DNA of 64,000 nucleotides from Parendozoicomonas haliclonae. Its GTDB lineage: Bacteria; Pseudomonadota; Gammaproteobacteria; Pseudomonadales; Endozoicomonadaceae. Position 1 is the first letter of the stretch. Each line of letters starts with the position of its first letter. Position numbers and translations under genes: made by a program. Location: positions 1 to 64,000 of the forward strand of contig NZ_FWPT01000007.1 of NCBI RefSeq assembly GCF_900174585.1, given 5' to 3'. The notes beneath the pieces were generated by a model. That model had not been told where the DNA came from. It did not search any database and saw only the letters and a program-made list of their open reading frames with translations. This document shows, in pieces, positions 57,739 through 64,000 of this stretch.

Positions 57739-59187
57739 ATGATGATCATGATAAAGGCGGCCAAACCGACCCTGGACAACTCGATTCTCGACTCATGTTT
57801 GGAGAAAGCCCTTCAACCGTCCACTCACTATCGCTTTCATCACCGCACTATTTCCATTGCGCCAATAGCAGAGTGCAACGAAGTCGGTGGCAAAATTTGC
57901 CAACCACCTAAAAGCGGCCAACGGACGACCAGAAAATATAAAGCTCAAAAGTCCTTAACCAAGAGGTCACTTCGCCGCCGCATGACCGGCCGAAACCATG
58001 CCACACCTTACAAGAAAACCAGGACACCACCGCCCTCTATGACCGAGGCCGAGAAAAAGGCATGCTTTGATCGCTTCATGACCTTTCTTTTACCCACCCT
58101 GTTTTCACATCAGGATCAAACAACTGACGATAAGAGCGCATTGCCAAGGCGAGCAACGCCACTCACCGCCACGCCCTTAAGGGACACGTTCACTGAGCTC
58201 AACACCATTGTTGAGGATCTCAACGATGCAGTGTCACACAAAACCATGCAACGTCTTCTTTTCTCTCTAACTGACACTCCTGAGATGATCTACACAAGAG
58301 TGGGCTGGCTGAGACAGGGAATTGTCAGCTATCACCTGGACGTGCCGGCACACCACCATTTCCTTCATCCACTGCTCAGCAGCCAAAGCCTGAACCGTGT
58401 TGAACAACTCTGGTTCGACCGTTTGAGTCCCGAACAAAAATCAGGGGCCATAAGAGGATTATTCGACACCGGCTATACCGAGATAAGACCCCAATGTCTG
58501 ATATCTGCATGGATGAAGCGGCCACCATTAAAAGGTCAGCAGGAAGAGATCAATGGCAAGGTTTGCCGCCAGCAGGAGATTCGCATCCTGATCAACCGCC
58601 AACAAAAATCGACATTAATGACTGATGACGTCACGTCACCGACACTCTACCCCATGCGCCTGGGATTAACGGGTCAATGCTATGAAGCTATTCCCGCACG
58701 CAAAGACGCTCGGCTAGAGACCAATGACTTCAAAGATTGCGGAACTATAAAATTTACAGCAGAAGACACTCTTCTAGGCATTCTTGATCCGCTTCGCTCG
58801 CAGCGCCTGAAGAACTGGTTTGCTGATCAGGCTCCTGAACACCCAGTATGCTGGGATTTTGTTGAGCAGATTCAGTTCGGAAAAATGTCACTAAAAGATT
58901 CCATGCCGATCCTGCATACAGCATCCTATACCCAGATCAAAAACCACCTCGGTGTGCTGCCATTTTTCTATCCGATCTATCTGATCGCCGAAGGCAAACC
59001 AACCCACGCTGCCTTTTATCTTGGCCATGATCTGATCTTCTCACTGACCGGCCCCTGCCTGATGGCTCAGCAGCTACCCGATGCCATCGCGTATTATGAT
59101 GGAGCGACCCAAAAACAAAATCATATCGGCATCATTCGATGCGAAGACTGGCCGAACTGGGATTCTGAGTCCTGGGAAGATTGTTAA
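57739..59187 (+). CDS. NlpC/P60-like papain-fold protein with basic N-terminus
   Basis: 482 residues, not recognised as a named family. Start at ATG 57739 or 57748 (AGGG nearby). No signal peptide. Residues ~57-96 are strongly basic (KSLTKRSLRRRMTGR), resembling a nuclear-localisation or nucleic-acid-binding segment. The middle (~105-345) is helical and unrecognised. The C-terminal part carries the two hallmarks of a papain-type thiol hydrolase: Cys371 in PVCWDFVEQ and His423 in PTHAAFYLGHDLIFSL, in the NlpC/P60 order (Cys before His). Likely a cysteine hydrolase of unknown substrate, transcribed in the same direction as the zinc-finger/papain gene and the TraB-like gene. Confidence 0.7.
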   Translation: MMIMIKAAKPTLDNSILDSCLEKALQPSTHYRFHHRTISIAPIAECNEVGGKICQPPKSGQRTTRKYKAQKSLTKRSLRRRMTGRNHATPYKKTRTPPPSMTEAEKKACFDRFMTFLLPTLFSHQDQTTDDKSALPRRATPLTATPLRDTFTELNTIVEDLNDAVSHKTMQRLLFSLTDTPEMIYTRVGWLRQGIVSYHLDVPAHHHFLHPLLSSQSLNRVEQLWFDRLSPEQKSGAIRGLFDTGYTEIRPQCLISAWMKRPPLKGQQEEINGKVCRQQEIRILINRQQKSTLMTDDVTSPTLYPMRLGLTGQCYEAIPARKDARLETNDFKDCGTIKFTAEDTLLGILDPLRSQRLKNWFADQAPEHPVCWDFVEQIQFGKMSLKDSMPILHTASYTQIKNHLGVLPFFYPIYLIAEGKPTHAAFYLGHDLIFSLTGPCLMAQQLPDAIAYYDGATQKQNHIGIIRCEDWPNWDSESWEDC

Positions 59188-59285
59188 CCTCCTCTTCTCA
59201 GCCAAAAGCGCCTAACACCCCTGTCAGCCCATACTGATAGAAAACTTTATATGCTGGCTGTGTTTTTTTGCCCGAGATAAACGAT

Positions 59286-60386
59286 ATGCACGTATCGAGC
59301 CCCCCCAATACACCACGAGAGAAGAAAGCACCTCCCCATCCGCAGCCAATAACATCTGCCGCAAACGACTATGGGCAAGGATCAAGCCCAGGTGCTACTC
59401 CAAAAGTTGCGACGACACGCACTCTCAGCACACCCGGCTTATCTGCTGGAAATCATGATTGCCCTCCGGAGCAACTGACTGACTGCCATCAGGCACTAGA
59501 GCAACTGCAGCGCAACTGCCTTCAAGAGATCAAAATCATCCAGGGTCTCCGCGATACACGGCCACTGATGACTGCCAGCCAATCGGGCCATAATGGGTGC
59601 ATCTACCTCTATGGTTCTATGCATTTCAGTGATGAAAAGGCTTTCCCTATCCCCACTTCAGTTCTGGAAAAGGCCAGAAACTCAGATACGCTGGCATTGG
59701 AAATCATCCCGGAAGAGCAAAAAAAAATCAGCCTAACCACCCCTCCTCCTGCGGAGCTCTATGGAATGGAGTGGTATCGCTGCCTGTCCGATAAAAGCAG
59801 AATCTGGTATCACGCTTACTGCCAACTGACTCGACTGCCTCACGATACGTGTAAGCATCAGCGCGATTCAGACGGCCTGTTAACCTGCATAGCCGTCGCC
59901 TGGCTTACATCCTTGGGAATAGAGGGTGAGAGCATGGATGATATTATGATCCGACACTGCCAACACCCAGACGGCCCACAATTGGCTTCACTGGAAGCCA
60001 ATCCAACCGGACTGGCCCTCAGAGAGCAAGTGACAAAGTCCTTGTTCTTAACGCCGGAAGATCCAACTTTTACCAGCTTCTGGAATGAACAGATGGAAGA
60101 TCTTCCAAGACTGCTGAAGGCATACACAACATTGATGGCCTGCAATAGGCAGGACATACTGAACCCGGAAAACGCGAAACACTCCGAGAGAGAACTGGAT
60201 CTGAAAAGAAACCAAAATATGGTGGATGAGCTACTTGCTCTGCACAATAAACAACCCAATAAATCTATTTTCGTACTGGTTGGTGGCGTGCATCTTTTAG
60301 GGGAGAGCAATATGCTGACACTACTTAAGCAGCATGGCTGGACGATTGAAATATCTCAGCCGGGATTGAATGCATTGGATCAATAA
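59286..60386 (+). CDS. TraB/GumN-like protein (possible metalloprotease)
   Basis: 366 residues from the ATG at 59286; an upstream TTG is rejected. The first ~70 residues are Pro/Ser/Thr-rich and look disordered, with no signal peptide. The remainder matches the TraB/PrgY/GumN/TIKI superfamily: IYLYGSMHFSDEKAFPIP near 107 with the conserved His, then DTLALEI, and near the C-terminus RNQNMVDELLALH and FVLVGGVHLLGESNM with the second His. TIKI members are metalloproteases; other members have no known activity. Eight scattered Cys residues. Strong terminator after. Confidence 0.8.
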   Translation: MHVSSPPNTPREKKAPPHPQPITSAANDYGQGSSPGATPKVATTRTLSTPGLSAGNHDCPPEQLTDCHQALEQLQRNCLQEIKIIQGLRDTRPLMTASQSGHNGCIYLYGSMHFSDEKAFPIPTSVLEKARNSDTLALEIIPEEQKKISLTTPPPAELYGMEWYRCLSDKSRIWYHAYCQLTRLPHDTCKHQRDSDGLLTCIAVAWLTSLGIEGESMDDIMIRHCQHPDGPQLASLEANPTGLALREQVTKSLFLTPEDPTFTSFWNEQMEDLPRLLKAYTTLMACNRQDILNPENAKHSERELDLKRNQNMVDELLALHNKQPNKSIFVLVGGVHLLGESNMLTLLKQHGWTIEISQPGLNALDQ

Positions 60387-60392
60387 ATCGAA

Positions 60393-60431
60393 GACATAAA
60401 AAAACCCACTCTAAAGTGGGCTTTTTTATGT
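60393..60431 (+). terminator. Terminator after the TraB-like gene
   Basis: Stem ACATAAAAAAACCCACT / AGTGGGCTTTTTTATGT with a short loop; works in both directions and also serves the tRNA-Leu transcript from the other side. Confidence 0.9.
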
Positions 60432-60526
60432 CTCCAGAAACTACTGGATATTAGGAAGCGGTATTAGGAAATATTAGGAAATCAGTTTTCTCTAATATTC
60501 AAACAACTGTAACCACTTGATTTTAT

Positions 60527-60613
60527 TGGTGCCCGAGGCCGGAATCGAACCGGCACGACCCGAAAGTCGAGAGATTTTAAGTCTCTTGTGTCTACCAATT
60601 TCACCACTCGGGC
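60527..60613 (-). tRNA. tRNA-Leu(UAA)
   Basis: 87 nt with CCA; acceptor GCCCGAG / CTCGGGC, anticodon loop CTTAAAA (UAA), class II variable arm. Confidence 0.97.
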
Positions 60614-60691
60614 TACAGGGATTAATTAATAATGCACCTGTAAAAAATCATCGCAGTGTATTCACGTAAGCTTCAACACTGCGATGATATT

Positions 60692-60765
60692 TGGAGGCGA
60701 GTACCGGAGTCGAACCGGTCTATATGGAGTTGCAGTCCACTGCATAACCGCTTTGCTAACTCGCC
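60692..60765 (-). tRNA. tRNA-Cys(GCA)
   Basis: 74 nt with CCA; acceptor GGCGAGT / ACTCGCC, anticodon loop CTGCAAC (GCA). Confidence 0.97.
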
Positions 60766-60809
60766 TTTAACTTTTCCAACTCTACCAGAGCTTTGGTGGA
60801 GTTTAAATC

Positions 60810-60861
60810 TGGATCGGGAAACGAGACTCGCATCTTTTATGAAGCGACGACCCCAACCTTC
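60810..60861 (-). pseudogene. tRNA-Gly 3'-half remnant
   Basis: On the minus strand AAGGTTGGGGTCG, a foreign 15-nt stretch, then GCGAGTCTCGTTTCCCGATCCA: the variable loop, T-arm and acceptor end of tRNA-Gly(GCC) with the T-arm disrupted. No 5' half is attached; a D-arm-like scrap, AGCTCTGGTAGAG, lies further on near 60780. Confidence 0.6.
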
Positions 60862-60877
60862 TCGCAGATCTTCAAAC

Positions 60878-60953
<76 letters not shown>

Positions 60954-60980
60954 ACTGTGTTTTTAGTGTGCTTTCAGCAC

Positions 60981-61062
60981 ATGGGAAACGAGACTCACTC
61001 TCTTAACCCCTGGCGACCCCAACCTTGGCAAGGTTGTGCTCTACCAACTGAGCTATTCCCGC
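60981..61062 (-). pseudogene. tRNA-Gly(GCC) copy with broken T-arm
   Basis: The 5' half (acceptor, D-arm, anticodon arm) is identical to the intact tRNA-Gly over about 50 nt. The T-arm then has about 16 foreign bases (CAGGGGTTAAGAGAGT) and lacks the TTC loop, and the acceptor ends TTTCCCAT instead of TTTCCCGCTCCA. It should not fold as a normal tRNA. Confidence 0.75.
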
Positions 61063-61148
61063 TTTTCCTCTGAGACCAGCGCCTCAGGAACGCTGGCTAT
61101 TTTATGGAAACCGTCTTTTTTGTCAATACATTGAAATATAAAGACTTT

Positions 61149-61715
61149 TTATTTTGTGTCTTTTTTGAACGGCGTGAGATCAGGCCAGGCCGCCCGCAGG
61201 TACACAAACATGGACCAAATGGTCAAAACTGCAGCAATCGCCAGCAAAATCGAGCCACTGATTCCAGCCAGCCCTTCATCCATCTGCTGAGCCAGCAGCA
61301 GTAAGGTAATGGAGGACATTTGCGCAGCGGTTTTCAGCTTACCGATAAAGCTGACGGCCACACTGGTGCGCTTGCCCAGCTCTGCCATCCACTCCCGCAG
61401 AGCGGAAATCACGATCTCACGGCCAATAATTATCAGGCCGGGCACGGTCATCATTGGGTTATCAAACTTTTCGATCAGAATGGCCAGCGCCACCGCAACC
61501 ATCACCTTGTCGGCAACCGGGTCGAGGAACGCACCAAAGGGTGTAGTCTGATTCCAGCGACGAGCCAGGTAACCATCAAACCAGTCGGTAAACGAGGCCA
61601 CCATAAAAATAATGGCAGCAACCCAGTTCATCCAGGCAAAGGGAAGATAGTGCACCACCACAATGACCGGGATGAGAAAGAGTCGAAGGGAGGTCAGTAT
61701 GTTGGGGATATTCAT
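61149..61715 (-). CDS. pgsA: Phosphatidylglycerophosphate synthase
   Basis: 188 residues (E. coli 182). Inner-membrane enzyme transferring phosphatidyl from CDP-diacylglycerol to glycerol-3-phosphate. The CDP-alcohol phosphotransferase signature D-G-x2-A-R-x8-G-x3-D-x3-D is complete in DGYLARRWNQTTPFGAFLD and the following DPVADK. MNIPNILTSLRLFLIPVIV at the N-terminus is typical. Read after uvrC, 128 bp apart, in the conserved uvrY-uvrC-pgsA order. Confidence 0.95.
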   Translation of the reverse strand: MNIPNILTSLRLFLIPVIVVVHYLPFAWMNWVAAIIFMVASFTDWFDGYLARRWNQTTPFGAFLDPVADKVMVAVALAILIEKFDNPMMTVPGLIIIGREIVISALREWMAELGKRTSVAVSFIGKLKTAAQMSSITLLLLAQQMDEGLAGISGSILLAIAAVLTIWSMFVYLRAAWPDLTPFKKDTK

Positions 61716-61843
61716 GGCGTACGGCTAACCCTTATTCCCTGGCGCAAAAAACAAAACAGCGCCAGAGTCTATCAGGTCATCCGACGGATTGGCATAGCCC
61801 CGGAGCATATCAACCCGGGGAAAACCGGAAAACACCATTCCCT

Positions 61844-63676
61844 TCACGATAAGGCATCCAGAATCTGCTGTGCCATCGCCCTGCTCACTCCCTGCACCTT
61901 GGCAATTTCCTCTACGGTGGACTCTCGAATCGCCTTCACACTTCCGAAGAAAGACAGCAGAGCTGCACGGCGCTTGGCACCCACGCCCGGTATATCTTCC
62001 AATTGCGAGCGAGTACGCTTTTTATCTCGCCGGTTACGATGTCCGGTAATGGCAAAGCGGTGGGATTCATCCCGTACCTGCTGAACCAGATGCAGACCGG
62101 GCGTGCCACCATCCAACGCATATTCACGACCGGTATGACCATTGATCAACACTTCCAGCCCCGGCTTACGGGTTTCGCCCTTGGCCACGCCATAAACCGT
62201 CACATGCTCCAGCTGCAGGCCGCGCATAATCTCCATCGCCTTACTGAGCTGTCCCTTGCCACCATCAATAAGTAGTAGATCAGGCAACACCCCGCCCTCA
62301 TCCAGCACCCGACAGTAACGACGCTCTACCGCCTGGGCCATGGCCGCATAATCATCCCCCGGGATGATGCCTTTTATATTGAAGCGGCGATAATCGCTTT
62401 TACGGGCACCCTGCTGATCAAAAACCACACAGGATGCAACTGTGCCCTCACCCATGGTATGGCTGATATCGAAGCACTCAATGCGCTCAGGCATACTCTC
62501 CAGCTCCAGCGACTGCTGAAGGGACAGAAAACGCTCATAGATGTTACGGCGATCGGCCAGATGGGTATTGAGGGTATGGCGGGCATTACGCTCCGCCAGG
62601 GCCAGCCAATCCTTACGCTCACCGCGCACGTTATGACGCAGCTTAACGGTGCGACCGACTACGGTACGAATGGCCTCTGCAAGTGCCTCATGGCCGGGAA
62701 TCGCCACCGGCAGAATAATATCCCGGGGGAAATCCCGAGTATCCGCCAGACTGATATAAAACTGGCCAAGAAAGCTTTCCAGATTTTCAGCCAGATCACC
62801 CTCGGTAAACTCCGGAAAGAAGTGCCGGGTTCCGAGAATACGGCCCTGCCGGACAAACATAACCTGTACACAGTTACCGCCGGGCTCACTGACGACACCA
62901 AACACATCGGCATCGCCAGATTCCACATCAATCACCTGCTTCTCCTGCACCTTACGCAGGTAATGGATGCTGTCGCGATAACCCGCTGCCACTTCAAACT
63001 CCAGATTCTCCGCTGCCGACTCCATACGCTTGATCAGGTCATATAGCAGCTGCTGGCTGCGCCCCTCGAGGAAATCCACCGAGTCCTTCACATCCTGCCG
63101 GTATTCATCATCACCCACGAGATCCACACACGGCGCCTTGCAGCGGTTAATCTGATACTGCAGGCATGGCCGGGTCCGGTTACGGAAGTAGGAATCCTCA
63201 CATTGGCGGACCCGAAATACTTTCTGGAGCAGGATCAGACTCTCACGGGCTGAACCGGCACTAGGATAAGGCCCAAAGTAACGACCTTTTTTACGTTTCG
63301 TGCCCCGATGCAGAGAGAGCCGGGGCCACTCATCTTCAGAAAGAAAGATAAAGGGATAGGATTTATCATCGCGCAGCAGAATATTGTAAGGCGGACGGTT
63401 GGCCTTGATCAGGTTCTGCTCAAGGATCAGTGCCTCACTCTCACTGTTGGTGACAATGGTTTCAATATTATGGATACGTGCAACCAGTGCTTCTGTTTTT
63501 ACGCTGCGACCCTGCGCGCGAAAATAACTGGCCAGACGGTTTTTCAAGGACTTGGCTTTGCCAACATAAAGAATCTTGCCGTCTTTACCCAGCATCCGGT
63601 AAACGCCCGGCTCCTGAGAGGCCGTCTGGAGGAACGCCTTATGATCAAAGGCACTGTCGGATTCGGAAGCAGGCAT
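61844..63676 (-). CDS. uvrC: UvrABC system protein C
   Basis: 610 residues from the ATG at 63676, identical in length to E. coli UvrC; a TTG 30 bp upstream is less likely. Makes both incisions in nucleotide excision repair. N-terminal GIY-YIG nuclease (PGVYRMLGKDGKILYVGKAKSLKNR), the four-Cys region near 145-175 (QCEDSYFRNRTRPCLQYQINRCKAPC), UVR motif, RNase-H-like endonuclease domain (CFDISHTMGEG ... LLIDGGKGQ) and C-terminal helix-hairpin-helix pair. Confidence 0.96.
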   Translation of the reverse strand: MPASESDSAFDHKAFLQTASQEPGVYRMLGKDGKILYVGKAKSLKNRLASYFRAQGRSVKTEALVARIHNIETIVTNSESEALILEQNLIKANRPPYNILLRDDKSYPFIFLSEDEWPRLSLHRGTKRKKGRYFGPYPSAGSARESLILLQKVFRVRQCEDSYFRNRTRPCLQYQINRCKAPCVDLVGDDEYRQDVKDSVDFLEGRSQQLLYDLIKRMESAAENLEFEVAAGYRDSIHYLRKVQEKQVIDVESGDADVFGVVSEPGGNCVQVMFVRQGRILGTRHFFPEFTEGDLAENLESFLGQFYISLADTRDFPRDIILPVAIPGHEALAEAIRTVVGRTVKLRHNVRGERKDWLALAERNARHTLNTHLADRRNIYERFLSLQQSLELESMPERIECFDISHTMGEGTVASCVVFDQQGARKSDYRRFNIKGIIPGDDYAAMAQAVERRYCRVLDEGGVLPDLLLIDGGKGQLSKAMEIMRGLQLEHVTVYGVAKGETRKPGLEVLINGHTGREYALDGGTPGLHLVQQVRDESHRFAITGHRNRRDKKRTRSQLEDIPGVGAKRRAALLSFFGSVKAIRESTVEEIAKVQGVSRAMAQQILDALS

Positions 63677-63788
63677 AACAAATAACCGCTGGGCTGGCAC
63701 TGACAAGCGATATCAATACGACATCATAATGCCCCAAGGTTAACCCGCACGCTTATCAGGCGAAAGACCTTCGCCAGGAAATGCTCGA

Positions 63789-64000
63789 TCAGGAATCAGC
63801 AGAAGCCAACGACGGCTCAACCGGTTGAGCCACATCTACCAGCCCATGCTGTATGGCGAGCCTGGCCAGCGCCACATCGCTTTTCACACCCAGCTTTTCA
63901 AAAATGCGGTAGCGATAGCTGTTCACGGTTTTGCCTTCAATGCCCATGGACGAGGCAATATCCGCCGTTTTATAACAATCGATCACCATATTGGCGACCT
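63789..64000 (-). CDS. uvrY: UvrY/GacA response regulator (5' end beyond window)
   Basis: Only the C-terminal ~70 codons are visible; the start lies past the right edge. The LuxR-type HTH reads KTADIASSMGIEGKTVNSYRYRIFEKLGVKSD, and AIQHGLVD closely matches the UvrY/GacA ending. In E. coli and pseudomonads this regulator pairs with BarA/GacS and drives csrB/rsmY-type small RNAs. Its position before uvrC supports the identity. A Pro/Ser tail follows the HTH. Confidence 0.9.
   Translation of the reverse strand, partial: VANMVIDCYKTADIASSMGIEGKTVNSYRYRIFEKLGVKSDVALARLAIQHGLVDVAQPVEPSLASADS

Overview
The window is chromosomal DNA of a gammaproteobacterium. Conserved gene orders support this: uvrY/gacA-uvrC-pgsA, tig-clpP-clpX-lon-hupB-ppiD, ftsK-lolA-rarA-(crcB)-serS, tusDCBE and a Pro-Arg-His-Leu tRNA block. 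A marine, host-associated Oceanospirillales/Endozoicomonas-like organism is my inference. It rests on the many eukaryotic-like, probably exported proteins set singly or in pairs between housekeeping genes; no rRNA or other definitive marker is present.

Layout. 1-7.25 kb: a Fur-controlled aerobactin system, with iucABCD read rightward and a divergent MFS (ShiF-like) gene cut by the left edge. 7.4-7.7 kb: two tRNA-Ser(UGA) genes. 7.8-12.1 kb: yccA, a small secreted protein, tusDCBE (tRNA 2-thiolation relay), and an overlapping pair of nucleoside kinases (tdk, dNK-type). 12.1-17.9 kb: cysG, then a signal-peptide protein whose C-terminal third resembles the eukaryotic UFD1 N-domain, divergent from a protein with a complete eukaryotic-type tyrosine phosphatase domain. 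17.9-25.8 kb: serS, crcB (opposite strand), rarA, lolA, ftsK and a membrane-anchored receiver-domain protein. 25.8-32.2 kb: an NSS transporter beside trpR, fabV, a 263-bp three-stem inverted-repeat element, a family-3 solute-binding protein and ppiD. 32.5-39.6 kb: hupB, lon, clpX, clpP, tig. 39.8-40.8 kb: tRNAs Leu, His x3, Arg, Pro. 41-46.2 kb: yjdM/phnA, a DUF3581-type gene and two tandem paralogous eukaryotic-like Ser/Thr kinases with signal peptides. 46.3-49.6 kb: cysS and glnS. 49.8-54.7 kb: a tiny Cys-rich ORF, a ferritin-like hydrolase plus a styrene-oxide-isomerase-like membrane protein under a divergent AraC regulator, an NRAMP-like transporter behind a terminator-containing leader, and yjjX. 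54.7-60.4 kb: a zinc-finger/permuted-papain protein, udp, a second papain-like protein with a basic N-terminus, and a TraB/GumN-like protein. 60.5-64 kb: tRNAs Leu, Cys, Gly with decayed Gly copies, then pgsA, uvrC and the 3' end of uvrY/gacA.

The housekeeping groups are standard (iron uptake, tRNA modification, proteostasis, chromosome segregation, tRNA charging). The most unusual content is the scattered set of seven eukaryotic-like or papain-fold proteins: UFD1-like, PTP, two kinases, two papain-like proteins and a TraB-like protein. Together they read as a host-interaction repertoire acting on phosphorylation and possibly ubiquitin pathways. Export and host targeting are inferred, not shown.
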